A stretch of 64,000 nucleotides of DNA from BOG-908 sp964247675. Lineage in GTDB: Bacteria > Pseudomonadota > Alphaproteobacteria > Acetobacterales > Acetobacteraceae. The first letter of the stretch is position 1; every line of letters starts with the position of its first letter. The notes under the pieces were generated by a model, which was not told where the DNA came from, ran no database searches, and worked only from the letters and a program-made list of their open reading frames with translations. The DNA is taken from assembly GCA_964247675.1 (NCBI GenBank), contig CAXTVW010000005.1, positions 4,574 to 68,573 on the forward strand, given 5' to 3'. This document shows positions 45,334-53,240 of this stretch, piece by piece. The position numbers and the translations under genes are program-made.

Positions 45334-45804
45334 TCACGCACCCCGGATAGCCGCCAGCAGCCGCCCCAGCGCATCCCCCAACTCTCCATCCACCCCGTCC
45401 ACCCGCTCTGCCGCTATAAGCCGCCGCGCCGCGATCACGCGTGGCCCGCCAACCACATCCTGCACGAAGCGCAACCGCTCAACCACGCGCCGGCCGGCAT
45501 GCGTGTTTATACGCTCGATCAGCGTGGCAGACAGGTGCGTCAATTCCATCGCCACCGGCCCGGAACACGCGATGGTCAGCTGCGTGCCGCTCAGGCGCCG
45601 CGGCTCCGTCTCCAGCGCCAGGCGCGGCCCCACGATCGCCGCCCATTCGCTCATCAGCAGCGCGCCAGCCGGCGATTTCTTCTTGTAGGCCGCCCGCGTC
45701 AGCCCGGGCACCAGCTCGGCCAGGCCGCGCGCTGCGTAGGCGCGGCGCTCGTAATCAGCCTCGGCGAACCGTGCCTTGTTGTCAGAAGCGTCGTCTTTCG
45801 TCAT
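45334..45804 (-). CDS. DciA-like (DUF721) protein
   Basis: 156 residues from ATG 45804. GLAELVPGLTRAAYKKKSPAG, LMSEWAAIVGPRLALETEPRRL and LTIACSGPVAMELTHLSATL belong to the DUF721 family, which includes DciA. DciA helps load the replicative helicase in bacteria that lack DnaC. Its start codon overlaps the divergent mutY start in the four bases CATG, so both promoters must lie inside the opposing gene. Such mutY-DUF721 neighbourhoods are usual in alphaproteobacteria. Confidence 0.8.
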   Translation of the reverse strand: MTKDDASDNKARFAEADYERRAYAARGLAELVPGLTRAAYKKKSPAGALLMSEWAAIVGPRLALETEPRRLSGTQLTIACSGPVAMELTHLSATLIERINTHAGRRVVERLRFVQDVVGGPRVIAARRLIAAERVDGVDGELGDALGRLLAAIRGA

Positions 45805-46879
45805 GCACGCTCCTGCCATGCCGCATCCGGACCCCGCAGCACTTCTCGCCTGGTACGACCGCCACCGCCGCACCATGCCCTGGCGCGCGCTTCCTGGCGA
45901 GGCACCGGACCCGTACCGCGTCTGGCTCAGCGAGATCATGCTGCAGCAGACGACGGTGGCCGCCGTCATCGGCTACTTCAACCGCTTTGTCGCGCGCTTT
46001 CCCACGGTGTTCGCCCTCGCCGAAGCACCGTCGGACGACGTGATGTCCGCCTGGGCCGGCCTCGGCTATTACGCCCGTGCCCGCAACCTGCACGCCTGCG
46101 CCAAGGCGGTGGCCGCATCCGGCGGCGATTTCCCACGCACCGTGGAAGACCTGTTGGCGTTGCCCGGGATCGGCGCCTACACAGCCCGCGCCGTGGCGGC
46201 CATCGCGTTCGGCGTTCCGGTCGTTCCGGTGGACGCCAACGTGGAACGCGTCACCGCCCGCCTCTACGCCATCGACGCGCCGATGCCGGCCGCCAAGCCC
46301 GCCATCGCCGCCGCGGCCGCGCGCCTGGGCGACCACCCAGCCGCGCAGGCCCGCGCGTCGGACTTTGCGCAATCCCTGTTCGACCTGGGCGCCACGATCT
46401 GCACCCAGCGACCCAACTGCCTGCTGTGCCCGCTGGCGCCTGGCTGCCAGGGACGCGCCGCCGGCGCGCCGGAAACCCTGCCGCGCCGTGCCGCCAAACC
46501 GATACGCCCGCTGCGCCACGGCGCGCTGTTCTGGCTGACGGATGCGCAAGGCCAGGTGCTGCTGCGCCGCCGCCCGCCGCAAGGCCTGCTCGGCGGGATG
46601 ACGGAACTGCCTGGCACCGAATGGCGCCCGCTCGCCTGGACGCGAGCCGACGCGAGCCAGGCCGCCCCCATGCCGGCCGTCTGGCAGCACGCGGGCCAGG
46701 TGCGCCATGGCTTCACCCATTTCGAACTGCACCTGGAGGTGTTCGCCGCCAGCGTTCCCCAGATCGAAGCGACGGGTTTCCTGCGCCCTGCCGAGGCGCT
46801 GGCCCAAGAGGCACTGCCCACTGTTATGCGTAAGGGCGTGGCGCTGGCGCGCAGCTTCGCGTTGGAGCAGGCGGCATGA
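45803..46879 (+). CDS. mutY: A/G-specific adenine glycosylase MutY
   Basis: 358 residues from ATG 45803, or 353 from ATG 45818. WLSEIMLQQTTVAAV holds the catalytic Glu; LPGIGAYTARAVAAIAFG is the helix-hairpin-helix, with the catalytic Asp in VPVDANVERV. CTQRPNCLLCPLAPGC is the Cys-x6-Cys-x2-Cys-x5-Cys iron-sulfur loop. The C-terminal NUDIX-like part (LLRRRPPQGLLGGMTELPG) reads 8-oxoguanine. It removes adenine mispaired with oxidised guanine. The gene is divergent from the DciA-like gene. Confidence 0.96.
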   Translation: MHAPAMPHPDPAALLAWYDRHRRTMPWRALPGEAPDPYRVWLSEIMLQQTTVAAVIGYFNRFVARFPTVFALAEAPSDDVMSAWAGLGYYARARNLHACAKAVAASGGDFPRTVEDLLALPGIGAYTARAVAAIAFGVPVVPVDANVERVTARLYAIDAPMPAAKPAIAAAAARLGDHPAAQARASDFAQSLFDLGATICTQRPNCLLCPLAPGCQGRAAGAPETLPRRAAKPIRPLRHGALFWLTDAQGQVLLRRRPPQGLLGGMTELPGTEWRPLAWTRADASQAAPMPAVWQHAGQVRHGFTHFELHLEVFAASVPQIEATGFLRPAEALAQEALPTVMRKGVALARSFALEQAA

Positions 46880-46943
46880 TCCGGCTCTGCCGTTGGTTGG
46901 GCTGGGTAGCAATTTGTCTGCGCGGCGGTTGTGGGTGGCAGGA

Positions 46944-47078
46944 AGTAAGAAAGGCCTTCTTTTTTGAAAAAAAGAAGCAAAAAACTTTTATTCCTGCTGT
47001 CGCGCGCATGTCCTTCAGCCGCCGACAGGGAGCAGAAGTTTTTTGCTTCTTTTTTTCAAAAAAGAAGGCCTTGCTTAC
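46944..47078. repeat. Inverted pair of AT-rich hairpin repeats (copy 5)
   Basis: Left copy 46944-46990, right copy 47032-47078. The spacer nearly repeats that of copy 4, including CATGTCCTTCAGCCGCCGAC, so the whole inverted pair is one repeated unit. It precedes phhA. Confidence 0.9.
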
Positions 47079-47098
47079 TTAATCTTTAAGGAAACGCC

Positions 47099-47878
47099 AT
47101 GGACCATACCGTCCCGCAGAACTGGCCCGGCTACACACCGGAGGAGCACGACGTCTGGCGCACCCTGTACGCACGCCAGACCGAGATCCTGCCCGGCCTG
47201 GCCTGCGACGCCTTTCTCGACGGCGTCGAGAAGCTGGACCTGTCCGCCGGCATCCCCGACTTCGAGCGTCTGTCGGAGCGCCTGCACGCACTGACCGGCT
47301 GGCGTGTTGTGGCCGTGCCCGGCCTGGTACCGGACGCCGTGTTCTACGAGCACCTGGCCAACCGGCGCTTTCCCGCCGGCCGCTTCATACGCGGCGCGCA
47401 CCAGCTGGATTACCTGGAGGAGCCGGACGTGTTCCACGACGTGTTCGGCCACGTCCCCATGCTGACGGACCCGATCTTCGCAGATTACATGCAGGCCTAC
47501 GGCAAAGGCGGCCTGCGCGCGCAGGGGCTGGGGCGGCTGCACAACCTGGCCCGCCTGTATTGGTACACGGTGGAGTTCGGCCTGCTGCAGACCGAGGCGG
47601 GTCTGCGCATCTACGGCGCCGGCATCGTCTCCTCGGCCACCGAATCCCGTTATGCGCTGGAGGATCCCCGGCCGCACCGCCTGGCGTTCAACCTGCAGCG
47701 CGTGATGCGCACGCCGTACAAGATCGACGATGTGCAGGCGGTCTATTTCGTCATACCCTCGCTGCAGGCGCTGCTGGACGCGACGGCCAACACCGATTTC
47801 GGCCCGGTTTATGACGAACTGGCGCAGGCCGCCGACATCCCGATCGAAGCCGTGCTGGCCGAAGATGTCGGTGCTTGA
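47099..47878 (+). CDS. phhA: Phenylalanine 4-monooxygenase
   Basis: 259 residues, the usual length for bacterial enzymes. RFIRGAHQLDYLEEPDVFHD and VFGHVPMLTDPIFADYMQ contain the iron-binding His-x4-His; GLLQTEAGLRIYGAGIVSS holds the Glu ligand. It converts phenylalanine to tyrosine with a pterin cofactor. AAGGA lies just upstream of the ATG. The next gene starts inside its last codons. Confidence 0.95.
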   Translation: MDHTVPQNWPGYTPEEHDVWRTLYARQTEILPGLACDAFLDGVEKLDLSAGIPDFERLSERLHALTGWRVVAVPGLVPDAVFYEHLANRRFPAGRFIRGAHQLDYLEEPDVFHDVFGHVPMLTDPIFADYMQAYGKGGLRAQGLGRLHNLARLYWYTVEFGLLQTEAGLRIYGAGIVSSATESRYALEDPRPHRLAFNLQRVMRTPYKIDDVQAVYFVIPSLQALLDATANTDFGPVYDELAQAADIPIEAVLAEDVGA

Positions 47879-49061
47879 TGAGGCGCGTGTAGCGCCCGGG
47901 CGCATCCAGGAAACCGTATCCGGCCGCAAGCTGACCGAGTTGGATTCGGTGCGCGGGATCGCCGCGGTCATCGTGTTCAACCTGCATTTCCTGGGCGGCG
48001 TGCGCGGCGACGTATTGGCCTGGCTGCGCGCCACGCCGTTTTACGGCGCGGCAAACGGCGGTGCTGCCGTCATGCTGTTTTTCGTGCTCTCCGGCTTCGT
48101 GCTGACGCTTGCGCCGTTGCGCGCGGGCCGCCTGCGGCGCCTCGCCGGGCCTGCGATCCGGCGCTATCCGCGCCTGGCGGGTCCGGTTGTGGTGGCCGGC
48201 CTGCTCTCGGTGGGACTTGCCGTATCCGGCGGCTTTCCCGGCGTGGGCTGGATAGGCACGCGGACCGGCAAGCTGTTTCCGCTCGACCTGTTCTGGGGCA
48301 GCCAGATGAACAACGACGCGGCTTGGCCCGTCTTGCGCGAGGCGGCTTATGGCACGTTCTTCGGCGGCACTTCGGACCACAACCCGGTCCTGTGGACGAT
48401 GAAATGGGAGCTGCTTGGCAGCGTCCTGGCGTTCGCGCTCGCGTTCGTCCTGATGCTGCCCGTGACGCGGGCGTGGCGGCTGGCCGGCGTCTGTCTGCTG
48501 GCTGGTATGGGCGCCTGGCACAGCATCTGGCTGATCGGGTTTCCGATCGGTGTGGCCGGCGCGCTTGCCCATCTGCGGCACGGACACAGGCTGCGTATGT
48601 CACCGCTGGCAGCGGGCTTGCTGTTCTGCGCCGCCGCTTACGTCATGTCCTGGAACATCGAGCACGCCGCCGGCGCCTGGCGCTGGGCCGGCGCGCTCTC
48701 GGCACGGCATCGTAACTACGCATGGGCATTTGCGGAGTGTCTTGCTGGCGCCTGCATGCTGGCGATTGCGCTGTATTGCGCGCCGGCGCGGCGGTTGCTG
48801 CGGACGCGCTTTTTCAGTGCGCTCGGGCATCTATCCTTCCCGCTGTATCTCACGCATTTCTTCGCGCTGCTTTCGCTGGGCACCTGGACGTGCCTGGCCG
48901 TGTTCCCCAACGGCGTGAGGCTTATCTGGCTGCCGGCGTTCTACGTAGCGATGCTGGCGGGGGCCTGCGCCATGGCCTACCCGATCACGGTCTTTGACCG
49001 GAGGTGGATAAAGCTGCTGTTCAGGTTAAGCCAGGAAGGCAAGCAAGCAGTTCTTTTTTGA
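47865..49061 (+). CDS. Acyltransferase 3 (OafA/YrhL-like) membrane protein
   Basis: 398 residues from ATG 47865, overlapping phhA by 14 bases. LTELDSVRGIAAVIVFNLHF has the conserved R of the family, followed by VMLFFVLSGFVLTLAPLRAG and about ten hydrophobic segments. WTMKWELLGSVLAFAL and LGHLSFPLYLTHFFALL are further marks. Such enzymes transfer acetyl or other acyl groups to surface sugars. The last residues (EGKQAVLF) are read from a hairpin repeat, so the stop lies inside that element. Confidence 0.85.
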   Translation: MSVLDEARVAPGRIQETVSGRKLTELDSVRGIAAVIVFNLHFLGGVRGDVLAWLRATPFYGAANGGAAVMLFFVLSGFVLTLAPLRAGRLRRLAGPAIRRYPRLAGPVVVAGLLSVGLAVSGGFPGVGWIGTRTGKLFPLDLFWGSQMNNDAAWPVLREAAYGTFFGGTSDHNPVLWTMKWELLGSVLAFALAFVLMLPVTRAWRLAGVCLLAGMGAWHSIWLIGFPIGVAGALAHLRHGHRLRMSPLAAGLLFCAAAYVMSWNIEHAAGAWRWAGALSARHRNYAWAFAECLAGACMLAIALYCAPARRLLRTRFFSALGHLSFPLYLTHFFALLSLGTWTCLAVFPNGVRLIWLPAFYVAMLAGACAMAYPITVFDRRWIKLLFRLSQEGKQAVLF

Positions 49062-49196
49062 AAAAAAGAACCAAAAAACTTTTGCTCCCCCGCATTTGCA
49101 CCAGCCGGGTGCTGCAGGAAACACCGAAGCGGCTGAGCGTCGGGGGGAAGTAAAAGTTTTTTGCTTCTTTTTTTCAAAAAAGAAGGCCTTTCTTCC
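49041..49196. repeat. Inverted pair of AT-rich hairpin repeats (copy 6)
   Basis: Left copy 49041-49085 has GTTC/GAAC arms, right copy 49149-49196 has CTTC/GAAG arms. The spacer includes GCACCAGCCGGGTGC, seen also in copy 3. The left copy supplies the stop of the acyltransferase gene. Confidence 0.9.
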
Positions 49197-49227
49197 TTCT
49201 GCAGATACCCCGCGCTAAACCCCCCAG

Positions 49228-49818
49228 ATGAGCCGCACCGCCCGCCTGACCCGCACGACCAGAGAAACCGACATCACCCTGACGCTGGACCTGGACGGCA
49301 CGGGCGCCTCCGCCATCAGCACAGGCGTGGGCTTCTTCGACCACATGCTGACCGCTTTCGCGCGGCACGCGCTCTTCGATCTCACCGTCGAGGCGAAGGG
49401 CGACCTGCATATCGACTCGCACCACACGGTCGAGGACGTCGGCATCGTGCTGGGCCAGGCGATACGGCAGGCGCTGGGCGACAAGCGCGGCATCGCCCGC
49501 TTCGGCCAGGCGCTGTTGCCGATGGACGAGGCGCTGGCGGAGGCGGCGATCGACATCTCCGGCCGCGCGCATGTCGCCTGGTCGGTGGCTTTCGAGCGCC
49601 CGATGCTGGGCACGATGGACACCCAGCTCGTGGAGGAGTTTTTCCGCGCGCTGGCGGGCAACGCGCTGATCACCCTGCATGTCACCCGCCGCGCCGGGAG
49701 CAACTCCCATCACGTGGCCGAGGCGTGCTTCAAGGCGGTGGCGCGCGCGCTGCGCATGGCGGTGGCCCCCGATCTGCGGCAGAACGATGCCATCCCATCC
49801 ACGAAGGGCGCGCTGTGA
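49228..49818 (+). CDS. hisB: Imidazoleglycerol-phosphate dehydratase
   Basis: 196 residues. GVGFFDHMLTAFARH, DSHHTVEDVGIVLGQA and GSNSHHVAEACFKAVARALR are the metal-binding blocks of HisB. It dehydrates imidazole-glycerol phosphate in histidine synthesis. The stop overlaps the next start as GTGA, and hisH and hisA follow on the same strand, interrupted by repeats. Confidence 0.97.
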   Translation: MSRTARLTRTTRETDITLTLDLDGTGASAISTGVGFFDHMLTAFARHALFDLTVEAKGDLHIDSHHTVEDVGIVLGQAIRQALGDKRGIARFGQALLPMDEALAEAAIDISGRAHVAWSVAFERPMLGTMDTQLVEEFFRALAGNALITLHVTRRAGSNSHHVAEACFKAVARALRMAVAPDLRQNDAIPSTKGAL

Positions 49819-50174
49819 AGCTGTACACCACGCATCTGCGGCCAGGCCGGCCACCGCTGCTCGTGCGCGAGGGGTTTTCCGGCGCGGCGTTCTGGTTCGG
49901 CGCGTTCTGGCTGGCGGCTGGCCGCGCCTGGGTTCCGGCGGGGTTCACCATGGCCGCGTTCCTGCTGACGCTGGCACTCTGCCGCTGGTCCGGCACGCTG
50001 GCGCCGCTTGCGGGCCTGGCTGTGCTGCAGGGCCTGATCTGCCCAGACCTGCAGCGCTGGAGCCTGGACCAGCGCGGTTTCGTGCGCGGCCCGGTGGTGA
50101 CGGGGGCCGATGTGGACCAGGCGCTGGCGCGGTTGCTGGATGCGCGGCCGGATTTCATTCCGCGCGCTGTCTGA
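49815..50174 (+). CDS. DUF2628 membrane protein in the his cluster
   Basis: 119 residues from GTG 49815. YTTHLRPGRPPLLVREGFSG is the DUF2628 opening, followed by two or three hydrophobic segments (AFWFGAFWLAAGRAW, FTMAAFLLTLALCRW) and LICPDLQRWSLDQRGF. Position between hisB and hisH is usual in Acetobacteraceae. Function unknown; probably an inner-membrane protein. The longer upstream open frame is a shadow of hisB. Confidence 0.82.
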   Translation: MKLYTTHLRPGRPPLLVREGFSGAAFWFGAFWLAAGRAWVPAGFTMAAFLLTLALCRWSGTLAPLAGLAVLQGLICPDLQRWSLDQRGFVRGPVVTGADVDQALARLLDARPDFIPRAV

Positions 50175-50182
50175 CGGTTGTG

Positions 50183-50340
50183 GAAGGAAGCAAGGCCTTC
50201 TTTTTTGAAAAAAAGAAGCAAAAAACTTTTGCTCCCCCGCTGCTCAGCCGCCTCGGTGCTTCCGAGATGATCCGGCTGCTGCAGATGCGGGTAGTAAAAG
50301 TTTTTTGCTTCTTTTTTTCAAAAAAGAAGGCCTTGCTTCC
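50183..50340. repeat. Inverted pair of AT-rich hairpin repeats (copy 7)
   Basis: Left copy 50183-50231, right copy 50294-50340. The unit splits the his cluster between the DUF2628 gene and hisH. Confidence 0.9.
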
Positions 50341-50358
50341 TTCAAGTCGCGCCCCGGC

Positions 50359-51015
50359 ATGATGCGCGTCTGCGTGGTCGATTGCGGCAGCGGGAACCTC
50401 GCCTCCGCCGCCCGCGCGCTTGCCCGCGCCGCGGAACTGGCCGGCGTTGCGGCAGAGGTGGAAGTAAGCGCGGCGCCGGACGCGGTGCTGGCGTCCGACC
50501 GCATCGTCCTTCCTGGCCAGGGCGCGTTCGCCACCTGCATCCAGGGCCTGGCGCAGGCGCCCGGGTTGCGGGCGGCGCTGGACCGCCGCGTCGCGGAAGG
50601 CGCGCCGTTCCTGGGCATCTGCGTCGGCATGCAGCTCATGGCGGAGCGTGGGCTGGAGCATGCCGTCACCCCGGGCTTCGGCTGGCTGCAGGGCGAGGTG
50701 GCGCCGTTGCAGGCGCCCGGGCTTCGGCTGCCGCACATGGGCTGGAACGCGCTGGACTTCGCGGCGGGCGCGCACCCTTTGCTGGACGGGGTGGAGCCGG
50801 GGGAGCACGTATATTTCGTGCACAGCTACGGGCTGCGGGGCTACGCTGACCGGGACGTTGCCGCCACAACGTCGTATGGTGGCCAGGTGCCTGCTTTGGT
50901 GGCGCGCGGCAACCGGGCCGGTACGCAGTTCCACGTCGAGAAGAGTCAGGAGGTCGGTTTGCGCATCCTCGCCAATTTCCTCCGCTGGTCGCCCGCCCCT
51001 TTGCCGCCCGCATGA
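50359..51015 (+). CDS. hisH: Imidazole glycerol phosphate synthase glutaminase subunit
   Basis: 218 residues from ATG 50359. VVDCGSGNLASAARAL and VLPGQGAFATCIQGL open the domain; GICVGMQLMAERG carries the nucleophilic Cys, and GTQFHVEKSQEVGLRILANF the His-Glu pair of class I glutaminases. It feeds ammonia to HisF. hisF is not next to hisA here. It overlaps the GNAT gene as ATGA. Confidence 0.95.
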   Translation: MMRVCVVDCGSGNLASAARALARAAELAGVAAEVEVSAAPDAVLASDRIVLPGQGAFATCIQGLAQAPGLRAALDRRVAEGAPFLGICVGMQLMAERGLEHAVTPGFGWLQGEVAPLQAPGLRLPHMGWNALDFAAGAHPLLDGVEPGEHVYFVHSYGLRGYADRDVAATTSYGGQVPALVARGNRAGTQFHVEKSQEVGLRILANFLRWSPAPLPPA

Positions 51016-51572
51016 GCCCGTTCTCTACCCATACCCAGATGCCCGCCTTGCAGGTGGAGCACGTGAGCGAGCTGCACGAGGACGATTTGCACGCGCTCTG
51101 CGAGGCGACCAACGCCGCCATCCTGGACGGCGGCGGCTTCGGCTGGGTCAACCCGCCCGGTCAGCAGGCGCTGGAGCGCTACTTTCGCGGCGTGATGCTG
51201 GTGCCCGAGCGCGAGCTGTTCGTCGGCCGCGCCGACGGCATCATCACCGGCTCCGCGCAACTGGTCCGGCCGCCACGCAACAACGAGGCGCAGTCCATTT
51301 CGGCCTGGATCATGCACGCCTTCGTGGCGCCGTTCGCCCGCGGGCAGGGCCTGGCGCGGCTGATGACGGTGAAGATCGAGGAGCGCGCGCGCGTGCTGAA
51401 TTTCCGCGTGCTGAACCTGGACGTGCGCGAGACGCAGACGGCGGCGATCGCGCTGTATGAGTCGCTAGGGTTCACCTGCTGGGGGGTGCATCCGGAGTAT
51501 GCACGGGTGAAGGGCAGGATACTCAAGGGGTATTACTATACCAAGGCGCTGAGGAAGGCCGATGCGGGGTAA
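51012..51572 (+). CDS. GNAT-family N-acetyltransferase
   Basis: 186 residues. AWIMHAFVAPFARGQGLARLM is the acetyl-CoA loop (R/Q-x-x-G-x-A), preceded by ELFVGRADGIITGSAQLV and followed by LNLDVRETQTAAIALYESLG. It overlaps hisH by four bases and is a frequent companion of the his genes in this family. The substrate is unknown. Confidence 0.85.
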   Translation: MSPFSTHTQMPALQVEHVSELHEDDLHALCEATNAAILDGGGFGWVNPPGQQALERYFRGVMLVPERELFVGRADGIITGSAQLVRPPRNNEAQSISAWIMHAFVAPFARGQGLARLMTVKIEERARVLNFRVLNLDVRETQTAAIALYESLGFTCWGVHPEYARVKGRILKGYYYTKALRKADAG

Positions 51573-51640
51573 GGAAGGCACGGCCCTGTCCTGCCAGAGC
51601 GCGTGCGCGCGGAATGAGCGCGTGCCGCGGTGCAGGCGGG

Positions 51641-51690
51641 GAAGCAAAAGTTTTTTGGTCCTTTTTCTCAAAAAAGGACTGCTTGCTTCC
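51641..51690 (+). repeat. AT-rich hairpin repeat, GGTCC/GGACT variant (copy 8)
   Basis: AAAAGTTTTTTGGTCC, T run, AAAAAAGGACTGCTTGC, ending two bases before the hisA ATG. The left partner (51572-51600) is degenerate. Both arms differ from the common variant yet still pair. Confidence 0.85.
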
Positions 51691-51692
51691 TT

Positions 51693-52436
51693 ATGATTTT
51701 GTACCCCGCCATAGACCTGAAAGACGGCGCCTGCGTACGCCTGCGCCGCGGCGAACTGGAAGACGCCACGATCTACGAGACCGACCCGGCCCGCCAGGCG
51801 CGCGCCTTCCAGGACGCCGGCGCCGCCTGGCTGCACGTGGTCGATCTGAACGGTGCCTTTGCCGGCCGTCCGGTGAACGAGGCGGCAGTCCTGGCGATAC
51901 TTTCAGCCGCCACCATCCCGGTCCAGCTTGGTGGCGGCATACGCGATCTCGCCGGTGTGGAGCGCTGGCTGGAGGCGGGCGTGGCGCGGATCATCCTCGG
52001 CTCGGCGGCGGTGAAAAACCCGATCCTGGTGCACCAGGCGTGCCGCAGCTTCCCCGGCCGCGTCGCGGTGGGGATCGACGCGCGGGACGGCTACGTGGCC
52101 ACCGAAGGCTGGGCGGACACGTCCACCCTACGCGCGCCCGAGCTGGCCCGCCGCTTCGAAGATGCCGGCGTGGCCGCCATCATCTACACCGACATCGCGC
52201 GAGACGGCATGCTGGAGGGCGTGAACATCGCCCAGACGATCGAGCTGGCGGACCAGCTCAGCACGCCGGTGATTGCCAGCGGCGGCATCGGATCGGCGGA
52301 CGACCTGCGGGCGTTGCGCGCGGCCGCACACACGGCGGGCGGCTTGAACAGCCGCATCGCCGGCGTCATCGTCGGGCGTGCGCTCTATGACGGGCGAATC
52401 GCGGTGGCCGAGGCGCTCGACATCCTCGCCGCCTGA
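51693..52436 (+). CDS. hisA: Phosphoribosyl-formimino-AICAR ribotide isomerase
   Basis: 247 residues. ILYPAIDLKDGACVRL carries the first catalytic Asp and IIYTDIARDGMLEGVN the second; VQLGGGIRDLAGVERWL and VIASGGIGSADDLRAL are the phosphate loops of the TIM barrel. It acts one step before HisFH. The ATG follows the hairpin repeat by two bases, so the repeat forms the 5' leader. hisF, normally next, is replaced by a DUF4337 gene. Confidence 0.96.
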   Translation: MILYPAIDLKDGACVRLRRGELEDATIYETDPARQARAFQDAGAAWLHVVDLNGAFAGRPVNEAAVLAILSAATIPVQLGGGIRDLAGVERWLEAGVARIILGSAAVKNPILVHQACRSFPGRVAVGIDARDGYVATEGWADTSTLRAPELARRFEDAGVAAIIYTDIARDGMLEGVNIAQTIELADQLSTPVIASGGIGSADDLRALRAAAHTAGGLNSRIAGVIVGRALYDGRIAVAEALDILAA

Positions 52437-52463
52437 ACACAGTCACCACACGCGGGGGGAACC

Positions 52464-53027
52464 ATGGGCGAGACAATGGAGACGCACGAGCATGCCGAAG
52501 CGGCGGCGCATGGCGGACGGCGCCACACCGCCCTGCTGATCGCCGTGCTGGCGGCGGGCCTGGCCTTCTGCGAGCAGGGGGCGCAGCACGCCGAGACCCG
52601 CATGTCCCAGAGCGCGGTCTCCGCCGCAGACGTCTGGGCCGAGTACCAGGCCAAATCCACCCGCGCCAACGAGACGAAGGACCTGGCCCAGATCGCCGCC
52701 CTGTTGCCGGCAAACGCCGCCGCCGACGCGGCCGCCATACAGGCGCGCTTCAACGCCGACATCGCGCGCTTCGAGACCGACCCCAAGAGCGGCAAGCAGG
52801 CGCTGGCCGACAAGGCCAGGCGACTGGAGGAGACGCGCGACGCCGCCCACGAACGCCTCGAGGCGTTCGACAACGCGGCCGCCGCGCTGCAGCTCGGCAT
52901 CGTGCTGACGACGGCGTCGGTGATCACCGGGTCCGTGATGCTGGTTTGGGGCGGAGCGCTGCTGGGCGTGGCGGGAGGTGTGCTGGCTTTGCTTGGTCTG
53001 CTGGCGCCTGGGCTTGCGGCGATCTGA
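52464..53027 (+). CDS. DUF4337 membrane protein
   Basis: 187 residues. One N-terminal hydrophobic helix (TALLIAVLAAGLAFCEQGA), then SQSAVSAADVWAEYQAKSTR and a long coiled-coil-like helix with RFETDPKSGKQALADKARRL. It ends with two hydrophobic helices. These are the marks of DUF4337. Function unknown. Confidence 0.82.
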   Translation: MGETMETHEHAEAAAHGGRRHTALLIAVLAAGLAFCEQGAQHAETRMSQSAVSAADVWAEYQAKSTRANETKDLAQIAALLPANAAADAAAIQARFNADIARFETDPKSGKQALADKARRLEETRDAAHERLEAFDNAAAALQLGIVLTTASVITGSVMLVWGGALLGVAGGVLALLGLLAPGLAAI

Positions 53028-53035
53028 CGGAAGGC

Positions 53036-53220
53036 AAGGAAGCAAGGCCCGCTTTTTTGGAAAAAAGAAGCAAAAAACTTTTGTTCCCCCGCTAGGGAGG
53101 TGCTTCGGGGATTTCTGCGCGACCCAGAGCGCGCCGTTGGTCGGTTGTTTCGACACGGCGCGGCAGCACAGGTAAAAGCTTTTTGCTTCTTTTTCTCGAA
53201 AAAGAAGGCCTTGCCTTGCC
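53036..53220. repeat. Inverted pair of AT-rich hairpin repeats (copy 9)
   Basis: Left copy 53036-53084 and right copy 53171-53220 with an 85-base spacer, between the convergent DUF4337 and sulfotransferase genes. Confidence 0.88.
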
Positions 53221-53240
53221 TACCTAGCCCACCGCCCCGC

